Source: Candidatus Mediterraneibacter avicola (GTDB lineage Bacteria > Bacillota > Clostridia > Lachnospirales > Lachnospiraceae). Taken from it: 50,441 nt of DNA. A program made the position numbers and the translations under genes. Below the pieces are notes generated by a model. It was not told the origin of the DNA, ran no database searches, and saw nothing but the letters and a program-made list of their open reading frames with translations. The DNA lies in contig DXDR01000030.1 of assembly GCA_019115385.1 (NCBI GenBank), positions 1 through 50,441 of the forward strand. The letters are read 5' to 3'. Positions 10,795 to 19,937 of the stretch are shown here, in pieces. Position 1 is the stretch's first letter. Each line of letters opens with the position of its first letter.

Positions 10795-11985
10795 ATGGCA
10801 GAGGCAAAGAGAGATTATTATGAGGTGCTCGGAGTAAGCAAAGACGCTGATGATGCGGCGATCAAGAAAGCTTATCGTGCACTTGCGAAAAAATATCATC
10901 CCGATATGAATCCGGGAGACAAAGAGGCCGAAAAGAAATTTAAGGAGGCCTCCGAGGCTTATGCCGTCTTAAGTGATGCCGAAAAACGGCGTCAGTATGA
11001 CCAGTTTGGTCATGCGGCATTTGAGGGCGGTGCCGGCGGTGCAGGCGGATTCGGCGGCTTTGATTTCAGCGGTGCCGATTTCAGCGACATTTTCGGCGAT
11101 ATATTCGGCGATCTGTTCGGCGGAGGACGCAGAGGCGGCCGCGGAGGAAACGGCCCAATGAAAGGCGCGAATATCAGAAAGAGCATCCGCATTACATTTG
11201 AGGAGGCGGTCTTTGGCTGTGAGAAAGAGCTTGAACTGATCCTGAAGGATCCCTGCGAAGACTGCCACGGCACAGGTGCGAAGCCGGGAACATCACCGGA
11301 GACTTGTCCGAAGTGCGGAGGAAGGGGGCAGGTGGTTTATACTTCCCAGTCGTTCTTCGGGACAGTGCAGAATGTCCAGACTTGTCCGACCTGCGGCGGT
11401 TCCGGTAAAGTGATCAAAGAGAAATGCCAGAAGTGCGCAGGTACCGGATATACTTCAAGCAAAAAGCGGATTAAAGTTTCCATTCCTGCGGGAATTGACA
11501 ATGGCCAGAGCGTGCGTATCCGCGACAAAGGAGAGCCGGGCATAAACGGCGGGCCGAGAGGCGATCTGCTTGTAGAGGTAAATGTATCGCATCATCCGGT
11601 TTTCCAGAGACAGGATGTCCATATCTTTTCAACCGTGCCGATCTCATTTGCTGTCGCTGCACTGGGAGGCGATATCCGCATTAAGACGGTGGACGGCGAT
11701 GTGATCTATACTGTAAAACCAGGGACAAAGACAGACGCCAAAGTACGCCTGAAAGGAAAAGGTGTGCCGTCGCTCCGCAATCCGCAGGTGAGAGGCGACC
11801 ATTATGTCACACTTGTCATCCAGACCCCGGAACGCTTAAGCGCTGAGGCGAAAGAAGCCCTTAGGAAGTTTGATGAACTGACTGGAAACACTCTGCATCA
11901 AAACGACGATGCCGGGGACAATAAATCCGAAAAAAAGAAAAAGAAAGGGTTTATGGACAAAGTAAAAGAAGTTTTTGAAGATTAA
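10795..11985 (+). CDS. dnaJ: Chaperone protein DnaJ (Hsp40)
   Basis: Co-chaperone that delivers substrates to DnaK and stimulates its ATPase. The 396 residues have the usual order. The J domain ([20 protein letters not shown], with the HPD triad in KYHPDMN) comes first. A long Gly/Phe-rich linker ([19 protein letters not shown]) follows. Four CxxCxGxG-type zinc repeats come next ([32 protein letters not shown]), then two C-terminal substrate-binding beta domains ([15 protein letters not shown]). The last residues are Lys-rich, ending VKEVFED. The ATG at 10795 follows a weak ribosome site (AAAGGTAG). It is the last gene of the CIRCE operon. Confidence 0.97.
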   Translation: MAEAKRDYYEVLGVSKDADDAAIKKAYRALAKKYHPDMNPGDKEAEKKFKEASEAYAVLSDAEKRRQYDQFGHAAFEGGAGGAGGFGGFDFSGADFSDIFGDIFGDLFGGGRRGGRGGNGPMKGANIRKSIRITFEEAVFGCEKELELILKDPCEDCHGTGAKPGTSPETCPKCGGRGQVVYTSQSFFGTVQNVQTCPTCGGSGKVIKEKCQKCAGTGYTSSKKRIKVSIPAGIDNGQSVRIRDKGEPGINGGPRGDLLVEVNVSHHPVFQRQDVHIFSTVPISFAVAALGGDIRIKTVDGDVIYTVKPGTKTDAKVRLKGKGVPSLRNPQVRGDHYVTLVIQTPERLSAEAKEALRKFDELTGNTLHQNDDAGDNKSEKKKKKGFMDKVKEVFED

Positions 11986-12057
11986 AAGTCACATTTGGGT
12001 GTGAGAAGGGATGGCCGTTGTATTTGTTGCGGACATTTCCGATCGGATGAATGCAGG

Positions 12058-12107
12058 AAACAGCGGATTACGGATGACAGAATGAGTCTTTCGCAATCCG
12101 CTGTTTT
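12058..12107 (+). terminator. Terminator after dnaJ
   Basis: AAACAGCGGATT (12058-12069) pairs with AATCCGCTGTTT (12095-12106) as a perfect 12-bp stem with a 25-base loop, ending in TTTT. It closes the hrcA-grpE-dnaK-dnaJ operon. The next 160 bases (12108-12270) hold nothing I can recognise. Confidence 0.8.
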
Positions 12108-12270
12108 CGGATGTTTAACATACTTTGTGTCGTAGATAAATATAAGATCCGGGGCTGCGCTCACAAAAACTTTCAGACATCTTCATATGTATAAGGCGCG
12201 GAAAATCGGGAATGATAATAGAAGATTGCGAACCGTTTGCTCGAATATGGTAAAAATTGTGTGAACTTTA

Positions 12271-12299
12271 TTGACAGATTTCCCAAAATCAATTATATT
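12271..12299 (+). promoter_or_regulatory. SigA-type promoter for the riboswitch-controlled ATPase
   Basis: TTGACA (12271-12276), 17-base spacer, TATATT (12294-12299). This close match to the consensus lies immediately upstream of the riboswitch, so transcription would start a few bases before its P1 stem. Confidence 0.85.
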
Positions 12300-12307
12300 A
12301 TCCATTG

Positions 12308-12443
12308 ATAAAAGGGAGTAACTGGCGCTTGAAAAGGCGTTTGCGATGTCGTCAGTACGATGGGCTGCTGTTCATCCGTATCGCGATTAAACGGTGAGAC
12401 TTTTATTGCATAGAGAAGAGGTGCAATAAAAAGTCTCTTTTTT
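12308..12443 (+). promoter_or_regulatory. yybP-ykoY (Mn2+) riboswitch with terminator
   Basis: After the closing stem the 5' side reads AAAAGGGAGTAACTGGCG and the 3' side CGGTGAGAC, the conserved loops of the yybP-ykoY class. The outer stem P1 pairs ATAAAAG (12308-12314) with CTTTTAT (12400-12406). The same CTTTTAT is part of the left arm of a strong terminator (12396-12410 with 12422-12437, then TTTTTT at 12438-12443). Ligand-stabilised P1 would therefore prevent the terminator, so Mn2+ should turn the gene on. The class is known to control P-type cation ATPases such as the one downstream. Confidence 0.87.
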
Positions 12444-12524
12444 ATGCTCTGCTACTGGGGGAAAGCCGCCAATGACAGGTTTCCCGTATTGCACAGTATA
12501 TCGAACAGTAAAAGGAGGTCAAAA

Positions 12525-15143
12525 ATGAAAACCTATTATCAGATGTCCGGCGAGGAAGTCATGCGCCAGGTTAACGGAAGCACAGAGCCTCTTACGGAAG
12601 GACAGGTAAAAGAGCATCAGGAGAAATATGGGCCGAACGAGCTTGTTGAGGGAAAGAAAAAGACAGTCCTTCAGATTTTTCTCGAGCAGTACAAGGATTT
12701 TCTTGTCATTATCCTGATCATTGCAGCGATCGCATCCGGGTTTATGGGAGATGTGGAGAGTGCGCTCGTAATTCTGATCGTGATCACGATGAATGCGATT
12801 CTCGGAACCGTTCAGACGATCAAGGCCGAACAGTCTCTTGCCAGTTTAAAGAAACTGTCAGGACCGGAGGCAAAGGTGCTGCGCGGCGGAAATGTGGTTC
12901 AGATCCCGTCCTCTGAGGTTACGGTAGGAGACATCGTTATGCTGGACGCCGGTGATTATATTCCGGCTGACGGACGGCTGACGGAATGTGCCAGCCTGAA
13001 GGTGGATGAGAGTGCGCTGACAGGAGAGAGCCTTGGCGTAGAAAAATCAACAGATATTATCGCGGAAGAAGAGGTGCCGCTGGGAGACCGGCTTAATATG
13101 GTTTATTCCGGCAGCTTTGTGACATACGGAAGAGGTTCTTTTGTTGTGACCGGTATCGGTATGGAGACAGAGGTCGGCAAGATCGCAAGTCTTTTAAAGA
13201 CGACTTCAGAGAAGAGAACGCCGCTGCAGATCAATCTGGATCAGTTCGGCCAGAAACTTTCTATTCTGATCCTTGTATTCTGTGCTATCCTGTTTGGCAT
13301 CAGCATTTTCAGAGGAGACAATATCGGCGATGCCTTCCTTTTTGCAGTTGCCCTTGCGGTCGCTGCAATTCCGGAGGCGCTCAGCTCTATTGTTACGATC
13401 GTTCTCTCCTTCGGTACGCAGAAGATGGCGAAAGAGCACGCGATCATGCGCAAGCTTCAGGCGGTGGAGGGCCTGGGGAGCGTATCGATCATCTGTTCTG
13501 ATAAGACAGGTACGCTCACGCAGAACAAAATGACGGTGGAAGATTATTATGTAGATGAGAAGTGCATCAAAGCAGCGGATGTAGATATTAATGATCCTTC
13601 ACAGAGCCGTCTGCTGATCGGCAGTATGCTCTGCAACGACTCGAAAAACACAGACGGGGTGGAAATCGGAGACCCGACTGAGACCGCCCTGATCAACCTG
13701 GGCATCAAACTGGGACTTGACCCGGAAGCTGTCCGCGCGAAATATCCAAGAGAAAGCGAAAATCCTTTTGACAGCGACCGGAAGCTGATGTCTACGAAGC
13801 ATACGATGGAAAACATACCTACTATGGTGATCAAAGGAGCCGTTGATGTGCTTCTTGACCGTATGACCCAGATCCAGATCGGCGGCGAAGTACGTCCGAT
13901 GACGGAAGACGACCGCAAAAAGATTGAAGAGCAGAATCAGCAGTTTTCCAGAGAAGGGCTTCGTGTGCTGGCCTTTGGCTATAAAGTTGTGTCGGATGAA
14001 GAAGAACTCACCCTGGATGATGAATACGATCTTACATTTATTGGATTGATCGCCATGATGGATCCGCCGAGAGAGGAGTCCAAGGCGGCCGTGGCAGAAT
14101 GTAAGAGGGCTGGTATCCGTCCGATCATGATCACCGGAGACCACAAGGTGACTGCGGCAGCTATCGCGAAACGCATCGGTATTCTTGAAAATGAATCGGA
14201 AGCCTGCGAGGGCGCCGAAATCGACAAGATGTCGGATGAAGAATTGAAGGACTTTGTAGAAGGAATCTCTGTGTATGCGCGTGTGTCACCGGAACATAAG
14301 ATCCGTATCGTGCGTGCATGGCAGGATAAAGGCAATATTGTATCCATGACGGGAGACGGCGTAAACGATGCTCCGGCTCTGAAGCAGGCGGATATCGGCG
14401 TCGCTATGGGAATCACCGGCAGCGAAGTGTCTAAAGACGCTGCGGCTATGGTGCTGACCGATGACAATTTCGCAACGATCGTAAAAGCGGTTGAGAACGG
14501 AAGAAATATTTACCGTAATATAAAAGCTTCCATCCAGTTCCTGCTGTCAGGTAATTTCGGCGCTATTCTGGCCGTGCTTTATGCATCCATCATGGCGCTT
14601 CCCGTACCGTTTGCACCGGTGCATCTGCTGTTTATCAATCTTCTGACGGACAGTCTCCCGGCAATCGCGCTGGGGCTGGAACCGGGAACAAAAGATGTGA
14701 TGAACGAAAAGCCAAGGCCGATGAACGAGTCGATCCTTACGAAAGATTTTCTGCTGAAAATCGGCACAGAAGGACTTTCTATCGCTGTAACGACAATGAT
14801 CGCCTTTATGATCGGCTATCAGGGAGGAAACGAACTGCTTGGAAGTACGATGGCCTTTGCAACATTGTGCTCCGCAAGGCTGTTCCACGGGTTTAACTGC
14901 AAATCCGACAGACCGGTCGTATTTACCCGTAAAGTGGTCAACAACAAGTTCCTGATCGGGGCGTTTGTCCTCGGTATCGTCCTGATCACAGGCGTTGTCA
15001 TGATACCGGGACTGCACAATGTATTTAAGGTACAGACGCTGACTCTGACACAGCTGTTCACGGTATACGGGCTGGCTGCAGTGAATATTCCGATCATTCA
15101 GCTTCTGAAAGGATTCCGGCTACTTCTTAAGAAAAACAGATAA
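12525..15143 (+). CDS. P-type (PMCA/SERCA-like) Ca2+/Mn2+-exporting ATPase
   Basis: Membrane pump of 872 residues that uses ATP to expel divalent cations. An N-terminal cation-ATPase domain is followed by two helices (DFLVIILIIAAIASGF; ALVILIVITMNAILGTVQT), then the actuator TGES (DESALTGESLGVEK) and helix M4 with PEALSS (283-288). The phosphorylated aspartate Asp326 lies in CSDKTGTLTQNKM, then comes the nucleotide domain, the hinge MTGDGVNDAPALKQADIG and four to six C-terminal helices. The ATG at 12525 has a strong AAAGGAGG (12511-12518). Family Ca2+ pumps usually carry PEGLP in M4; the PEALSS variant and the upstream Mn2+ riboswitch point to Mn2+ (possibly also Ca2+) export, which is inference. 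The frame is open upstream to 12444 but lacks a ribosome site there. Confidence 0.93.
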   Translation: MKTYYQMSGEEVMRQVNGSTEPLTEGQVKEHQEKYGPNELVEGKKKTVLQIFLEQYKDFLVIILIIAAIASGFMGDVESALVILIVITMNAILGTVQTIKAEQSLASLKKLSGPEAKVLRGGNVVQIPSSEVTVGDIVMLDAGDYIPADGRLTECASLKVDESALTGESLGVEKSTDIIAEEEVPLGDRLNMVYSGSFVTYGRGSFVVTGIGMETEVGKIASLLKTTSEKRTPLQINLDQFGQKLSILILVFCAILFGISIFRGDNIGDAFLFAVALAVAAIPEALSSIVTIVLSFGTQKMAKEHAIMRKLQAVEGLGSVSIICSDKTGTLTQNKMTVEDYYVDEKCIKAADVDINDPSQSRLLIGSMLCNDSKNTDGVEIGDPTETALINLGIKLGLDPEAVRAKYPRESENPFDSDRKLMSTKHTMENIPTMVIKGAVDVLLDRMTQIQIGGEVRPMTEDDRKKIEEQNQQFSREGLRVLAFGYKVVSDEEELTLDDEYDLTFIGLIAMMDPPREESKAAVAECKRAGIRPIMITGDHKVTAAAIAKRIGILENESEACEGAEIDKMSDEELKDFVEGISVYARVSPEHKIRIVRAWQDKGNIVSMTGDGVNDAPALKQADIGVAMGITGSEVSKDAAAMVLTDDNFATIVKAVENGRNIYRNIKASIQFLLSGNFGAILAVLYASIMALPVPFAPVHLLFINLLTDSLPAIALGLEPGTKDVMNEKPRPMNESILTKDFLLKIGTEGLSIAVTTMIAFMIGYQGGNELLGSTMAFATLCSARLFHGFNCKSDRPVVFTRKVVNNKFLIGAFVLGIVLITGVVMIPGLHNVFKVQTLTLTQLFTVYGLAAVNIPIIQLLKGFRLLLKKNR

Positions 15144-15168
15144 GGCTCGGGTTTTGTCAGTAAGGGAG

Positions 15169-15205
15169 GCCGGTATGCAGAATGAACTTCTGCGTACCGG
15201 CTTTT
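15169..15205 (+). terminator. Terminator between the two P-type ATPase genes
   Basis: GCCGGTATGCAGAA (15169-15182) pairs with TTCTGCGTACCGGC (15188-15201) over a five-base loop, followed by TTTT. The strong stem suggests the riboswitch governs only the first ATPase gene. Confidence 0.85.
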
Positions 15206-15342
15206 CCTGATTGACACGGCAGGAAAGAAGAGGGATAATCAGAATATGGCGGAACTGCCATATCAATGAGAAACAGATCCCGAGCATGTGATTTTTTACA
15301 CACGATGACATCGAAAAAAGCAGACAGAGGAGATAAACCGAC

Positions 15343-17775
15343 ATGCCATTAAGAAAAAAACAACAGGCTTCGGAGGCGCAAAGGCCCCGGAGGATTGAGA
15401 CGACCCGATATAATCCGGATTACAGAACAGGGCTTTCCAGCCAGCAGGTTCAGGAACACTGGCTTCACGGGTGGACAAACCGTGCGGTGGAACCACCGTC
15501 GAAAACAACAGGAGAGATCATACATGAAAATATATTTACGTATTTCAACCTGATTTTTGCAGTGCTTGCAGTCATGCTGTGTCTGGTGGGCTCTTTCCGT
15601 GATCTTACGTTCCTTCCCGTGATCATCGCAAATACCCTGATCGGTATTGTGCAGGAAATCCGGGCAAAACAGGTGCTGGACAAACTGACCATGCTGAACG
15701 CGCCTCATGCCACTGTGGTCCGGGACGGGAAAAAATCTGTTGTCGATGCGGAGGAACTCGTGCTGGACGATATTGTTATATTTTCGGCGGGCAATCAGGT
15801 GTGCGCGGACGCGGAAGTATGCGCAGGCGAGGTACAGGTCAATGAGTCTCTCCTGACCGGGGAGGCAGATGAGATCACAAAACGCAGAGGGGCAAAACTG
15901 ATGTCAGGAAGCTTTATCGTATCAGGACAGTGCCATGCGAGGCTGGATAAGGTCGGGGAAGATTCCTACATTTCAAAACTGACCCTTCAGGCAAAGGAAA
16001 TGCAGGATGGCGAGCAGTCGGAGATGATCCGCTCTCTTGATAAACTTGTAAAATGTGTGGGCGTTGCCATTATCCCCATCGGACTTGTCCTTTTCTGGCA
16101 GGCATTTTTTGTCCAGCATGACGGGTTCCGGGACAGCATTACTTCCATGGTGGCGGCCGTGATCGGTATGATTCCCGAGGGACTGTACCTGCTTGCCAGT
16201 GTGGCTTTGGCGGTCAGTTCCATCCGTCTGGCAAAGAAAAAGGTTCTTCTTCATGACATGAAGTGCATCGAGACGCTTGCGCGCGTGGATGTCCTGTGCG
16301 TGGACAAGACCGGAACGATCACCGAGAATACGATGCAGGTACAGGATGTGATCCAGACAGAAGAATATGATGCGGGTACAATGCCTCCGCTCAGTATGAT
16401 GATCGGCGACTTTGCAGCAGCCATGGACAGAGATAATATTACTATGGCTGCCGTAAAAGAACATTTTCAGTCTTCGTCAGGGGAAAAGGCTGTCTCAAAG
16501 ACCGGTTTTTCTTCTGCCACAAAATACAGCAGCGTCACATTTAAGCATGGGGCATATGTCCTTGGGGCCCCGGAGTTTGTACTCCGGGAGAAATATGAAG
16601 ATTATGCAGAGAAGATCACAGAACATGCATCAACCGGAGCCAGAGTGCTTGTGTTTGGCTCGTATGACGGGGAAATAGACGGGAGGCCCCTGACTCACGG
16701 CGTCACTCCGCTGGCCTTTCTTCTGCTGGCAAACCCGGTCCGCGAAGCGGCGGAAGAGACTTTCCGGTATTTCGCCGAGCAGGGGGTAGAGGTGAAAGTA
16801 ATCTCCGGGGATAATCCCGTCACTGTTTCAAGGGTCGCGAAGCAGGCAGGAATCGTGAATGCGGACAAATATGTGGATGCATCGGAGCTGGACAGCGATG
16901 AAAAGATGAGGGAAGCAGTCCTGGATAATACTGTATTCGGACGCGTCACTCCCAATCAGAAGAGAAAGTTTGTGCAGATATTAAAGGATGCCGGACACAC
17001 AGTCGCCATGACGGGAGACGGGGTGAACGATGTGCTGGCACTGAAAGATGCGGACTGCAGCATTGCCATGGCCTCAGGCAGCGACGCAGCGGCCCAGGCT
17101 TCTCAGCTTGTCCTTCTGGAATCTGACTTCTCCTGTATGCCTCAGGTGGTTCTGGAGGGGAGAAGGGTTGTAAATAATATACAGAGATCGGCAAGCCTGT
17201 TCCTTGTAAAAAATATATTTTCTTTCCTGCTCAGCCTGATCTCCGTTGTATTCATGTTCACGTATCCGCTGGAGCCATCTCAGATCTCGCTGATCAGTAT
17301 GTTTACCATCGGGGTTCCTGCATTTTTCCTTGCACTGGAGCCGAACAAGAACAGGATCAAAGGCCATTTCCTTACAAATGTGTTTTTGAAGGCGCTGCCT
17401 GCCGCGGTTACTGATGCGCTGGCAGTCGGAGCGCTTGTGATATTCGGCCGTACTTTTGGCGTAGGAGCTACAGATATCTCAACAGCGGCCACCATGCTGC
17501 TTGCAATCGTAGGGTTTATGATCCTCTACAAGATCAGCGCGCCGATGAATGTACTCAGAACAGTGATCCTGGCGGGCTGCATTGTGGGACTTGTATTCTG
17601 CAGCATCTATCTGAACGATCTGTTTGCGATCACCGGAATGACGACGGAATGCATTATGCTGTTCGTTGTATTTGCCATTGCGACAGAGCCGGTACTCAGA
17701 TATCTGACAATCCTTGTGGGAAAACTGAGATTTTACTATCAAAGGCTCAGAGGACGTGATCCGGAGGCGGAATGA
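15343..17775 (+). CDS. P-type cation ATPase, CtpE/Exp5-like
   Basis: An 810-residue P-type ATPase of a different subfamily from its neighbour. Two N-terminal helices are followed by the actuator loop NESLLTGEADEITK and helix M4 with GMIPEGLYLLASVAL. The phosphorylation site is CVDKTGTITENTM with Asp321. The cytosolic domain has VISGDNPVTVSRVAKQAGI and MTGDGVNDVLALKDADC, and the protein ends in several helices and a charged tail. GSDAAAQASQLVLLESDF is typical of the CtpE/Exp5 group, where mycobacterial CtpE is linked to Ca2+ uptake; the substrate here is unknown. The ATG at 15343 follows AGAGGAG (15326-15332). A terminator separates it from the preceding gene. Confidence 0.9.
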   Translation: MPLRKKQQASEAQRPRRIETTRYNPDYRTGLSSQQVQEHWLHGWTNRAVEPPSKTTGEIIHENIFTYFNLIFAVLAVMLCLVGSFRDLTFLPVIIANTLIGIVQEIRAKQVLDKLTMLNAPHATVVRDGKKSVVDAEELVLDDIVIFSAGNQVCADAEVCAGEVQVNESLLTGEADEITKRRGAKLMSGSFIVSGQCHARLDKVGEDSYISKLTLQAKEMQDGEQSEMIRSLDKLVKCVGVAIIPIGLVLFWQAFFVQHDGFRDSITSMVAAVIGMIPEGLYLLASVALAVSSIRLAKKKVLLHDMKCIETLARVDVLCVDKTGTITENTMQVQDVIQTEEYDAGTMPPLSMMIGDFAAAMDRDNITMAAVKEHFQSSSGEKAVSKTGFSSATKYSSVTFKHGAYVLGAPEFVLREKYEDYAEKITEHASTGARVLVFGSYDGEIDGRPLTHGVTPLAFLLLANPVREAAEETFRYFAEQGVEVKVISGDNPVTVSRVAKQAGIVNADKYVDASELDSDEKMREAVLDNTVFGRVTPNQKRKFVQILKDAGHTVAMTGDGVNDVLALKDADCSIAMASGSDAAAQASQLVLLESDFSCMPQVVLEGRRVVNNIQRSASLFLVKNIFSFLLSLISVVFMFTYPLEPSQISLISMFTIGVPAFFLALEPNKNRIKGHFLTNVFLKALPAAVTDALAVGALVIFGRTFGVGATDISTAATMLLAIVGFMILYKISAPMNVLRTVILAGCIVGLVFCSIYLNDLFAITGMTTECIMLFVVFAIATEPVLRYLTILVGKLRFYYQRLRGRDPEAE

Positions 17776-17911
17776 GCATCTGGGGATACACGTAAAGGTG
17801 TCGGGAACCCCTGGACCTGACGCCGGAACAGCATATTATGCCGGAGAATATGCGATTTACAGCGCAGTGACCGGAGAAGATTAAAAAGAAAAAGGAGGAT
17901 GATTCATCATC

Positions 17912-18208
17912 ATGGTACATCATATTGTAATGTGGAAGTTTAAAGCAGAAATTCCAGAGGAGAGAAAACCGGAACTGAAAGCAGCAATGAAGGAGAACCT
18001 GAACAGCCTTGTGGGAAAGGTGCCGGGGCTTCTGGAAATGAAATTTGTGGATGAACCGCTTTCGTCCAGCACCCATGATATTGCTCTGGTGAGCGTGCTG
18101 GAAAAAGCAGAAGATATTGCCGTTTACGGAAACCATCCGGCTCATGTGGCGGTGGCAGACACCTACGTTCGTCCTTTTGTTACAGAGAGAGCCTGTCTGG
18201 ATTATTAA
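17912..18208 (+). CDS. Dabb (stress-responsive A/B barrel) family protein
   Basis: Small 98-residue protein with the family start MVHHIVMWKFKAEIPEE and the closing pattern YGNHPAHVAVADTYVRPFV, typical of the ferredoxin-like dimeric A/B barrel. Members are small soluble proteins of mostly unknown biochemistry, some linked to stress or to degradation enzymes. The ATG at 17912 follows AAAGGAGG. It is preceded by 136 bases of non-coding DNA and followed 30 bases later by a nucleoside phosphorylase gene. They may be co-transcribed, but no functional tie can be read from the sequence. Confidence 0.87.
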   Translation: MVHHIVMWKFKAEIPEERKPELKAAMKENLNSLVGKVPGLLEMKFVDEPLSSSTHDIALVSVLEKAEDIAVYGNHPAHVAVADTYVRPFVTERACLDY

Positions 18209-18238
18209 AGGCCGGCGGGAAAGGGAGGTGAGTCTCTT

Positions 18239-19543
18239 ATGACAATGTGCGACCTGATCATAAAGAAAAAACGCGGACATATGCTGACAGGACAGGAGAT
18301 CGACTGGATGATACAGGGCTATACCGAGGGCAGGATCCCGGATTACCAGATGTCGGCTATGATGATGGCGGTCTGTTTTAACGATATGAACGCGGAGGAG
18401 ACGAAAGAACTGACCCTTGCCATGGCCCGCAGCGGGGATGTGCTGGACTTGTCGGGCATTGAAGGAATAAAGGTAGATAAACACAGTACCGGCGGAGTGG
18501 GAGACAAAACATCTCTTGTGCTTGCTCCTCTGGCCGCGTCCATCGGAGTCCCGGTGGCAAAGATGTCTGGAAGAGGGCTGGGACATACCGGCGGCACGAT
18601 CGATAAGCTGGAGAGTTTCACTGGCTTTTCTACCAGCCTGACACCGGAAGAGTTTATCCGCAATGTAAATGAGATCCATATTGCCGTCGCCGGGCAGACG
18701 GCAAACCTCGCTCCGGCAGACAAAAAACTGTACGCGCTCCGGGATGTGACAGGCACCGTAGACCAGATGTCTCTGATCGCATCCAGCATAATGAGTAAAA
18801 AACTTGCCTCCGGGGCAGACGCCATCGTGCTGGATGTGAAAACTGGAGACGGCGCTTTTATGAAAAAGATGGAAGATTCCATGGCTCTTGCCAGAGAGAT
18901 GGTGAGCATAGGAAAGCTTGCAGGGAAAGATATGACTGCAGTTATTTCAGACATGGATCAGCCTCTCGGCTATGCTGTTGGCAATGCACTGGAGGTAAAG
19001 GAGGCGATCCTCACACTGCAGGGGGAAGGGCCGGAAGATCTGAGGGAACTTTCCCTTGTACTTGGCTCATACATGGCGGTCAAAGCCGGCAGGGCGCAGA
19101 CGCCCCAGGAAGGCCGGAAAATGCTGGAGGATTCGATAGAAAACGGAAAAGCATTTCAAAAATTTCAGGAATTTATCCAGAGCCAGGGCGGAGATCCACG
19201 GGAAGCCCTCTGCCCGGAACTGCTGCCGGAGGCAGCCTATCAGGAAGAAGCGGTTTCTGATAAAGAAGGATATGTAAGCGGCATTCACACGGAGGAGGTT
19301 GGGAGAGTCTGTCTCCTGCTCGGCGGCGGAAGAGAGACAAAAGAGAGTGTGATCGACCTTTCGGTGGGGATAGTACTTTATAAGAAAAAAGGAGATTATG
19401 TGAGGAAAGGTGAACCGCTTGCTGCAATTCATGCAAATGACAGAAAGCTTCTGGAAAAAGCAAAAGAAAGGCTTGCATCCTGCTACGAGTTTTCCGGGAC
19501 CAGGCCGGAAAAACAGCCCCTGATCAGAGCGGTTATTGAATAG
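18239..19543 (+). CDS. pdp: Pyrimidine-nucleoside phosphorylase
   Basis: Cleaves uridine or thymidine with phosphate to the free base and (deoxy)ribose-1-phosphate in pyrimidine salvage. The 434 residues show the family N-terminal helical domain (DLIIKKKRGHMLTGQEIDW, GYTEGRIPDYQMSAMMMAV), then KHSTGGVGDKTSLV and SGRGLGHTGGTIDKLES, which form the phosphate and nucleoside site. The C-terminal alpha/beta domain ends with the family's small PyNP_C domain. The ATG at 18239 has GGGAGGTGA upstream; an ATG two codons later is an alternative. Thymidine phosphorylase (deoA) is the close relative; the Gram-positive context favours the broad-specificity enzyme. Confidence 0.93.
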   Translation: MTMCDLIIKKKRGHMLTGQEIDWMIQGYTEGRIPDYQMSAMMMAVCFNDMNAEETKELTLAMARSGDVLDLSGIEGIKVDKHSTGGVGDKTSLVLAPLAASIGVPVAKMSGRGLGHTGGTIDKLESFTGFSTSLTPEEFIRNVNEIHIAVAGQTANLAPADKKLYALRDVTGTVDQMSLIASSIMSKKLASGADAIVLDVKTGDGAFMKKMEDSMALAREMVSIGKLAGKDMTAVISDMDQPLGYAVGNALEVKEAILTLQGEGPEDLRELSLVLGSYMAVKAGRAQTPQEGRKMLEDSIENGKAFQKFQEFIQSQGGDPREALCPELLPEAAYQEEAVSDKEGYVSGIHTEEVGRVCLLLGGGRETKESVIDLSVGIVLYKKKGDYVRKGEPLAAIHANDRKLLEKAKERLASCYEFSGTRPEKQPLIRAVIE

Positions 19544-19604
19544 AATATGCCCTTGTATAGAGAGGGAAAGGAAAATAGAAAAAGAAAAGGAATAGGACGG
19601 AAAG

Positions 19605-19649
19605 CGCTGCACATATACTGATTATAAAAGGCGTATGTGTGGCGTTTTT
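19605..19649 (+). terminator. Terminator after pdp, running into yqfC
   Basis: CGCTGCACATA (19605-19615) pairs with TATGTGTGGCG (19634-19644), including two G-U pairs, followed by TTTTT (19645-19649). The T-run ends exactly at an ATG (19650) in the yqfC frame. CATATACT (19612-19619), inside the left arm, resembles a sigma-E -10 box. Confidence 0.65.
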
Positions 19650-19937
19650 ATGGAAAGAGAACAAATCAGGGAAAAGCTTGCGTCGGCTGCAAGTATGCCG
19701 AAGGACGTTGTGCTGGGAGCGTCTATCATCACAATAACCGGCATAACGGAAGTATGTGTGGAAAATTACAGGGGTATCATAGAATATACAGACTGTCTTG
19801 TAAGACTGCAGACAAAGGACGGTCAGCTCCGGCTCACAGGAAAAAGGCTGAATATCGAGTATTATACAAATGACGAGATGAAGATCACCGGTATTATAGA
19901 AGGCCTGGTATTTGCTGATGGGAGGAGAGAGGATTGA
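19650..19937 (+). CDS. yqfC: Sporulation protein YqfC
   Basis: Small protein (95 residues from the ATG at 19650) matching the YqfC family: MPKDVVLGASIITITG, then VCVENYRGIIEYTD and RLTGKRLNIEYYTNDEMKITG. In Bacillus subtilis the gene belongs to the mother-cell sigma-E regulon; its biochemical role is unknown. An in-frame ATG at 19635 is also possible (adds MCGVF) with AAAAGG three bases upstream. The ATG at 19650 follows directly on the T-run of a terminator and so has no normal ribosome site. The stop overlaps the yqfD start (TTGA), so the two are translationally coupled. Confidence 0.87.
   Translation: MEREQIREKLASAASMPKDVVLGASIITITGITEVCVENYRGIIEYTDCLVRLQTKDGQLRLTGKRLNIEYYTNDEMKITGIIEGLVFADGRRED

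Noticed and set aside
15349-15708. Open frame antisense to the second ATPase
   Set aside because: Composition is that of a reverse-complement shadow and no family pattern is seen.
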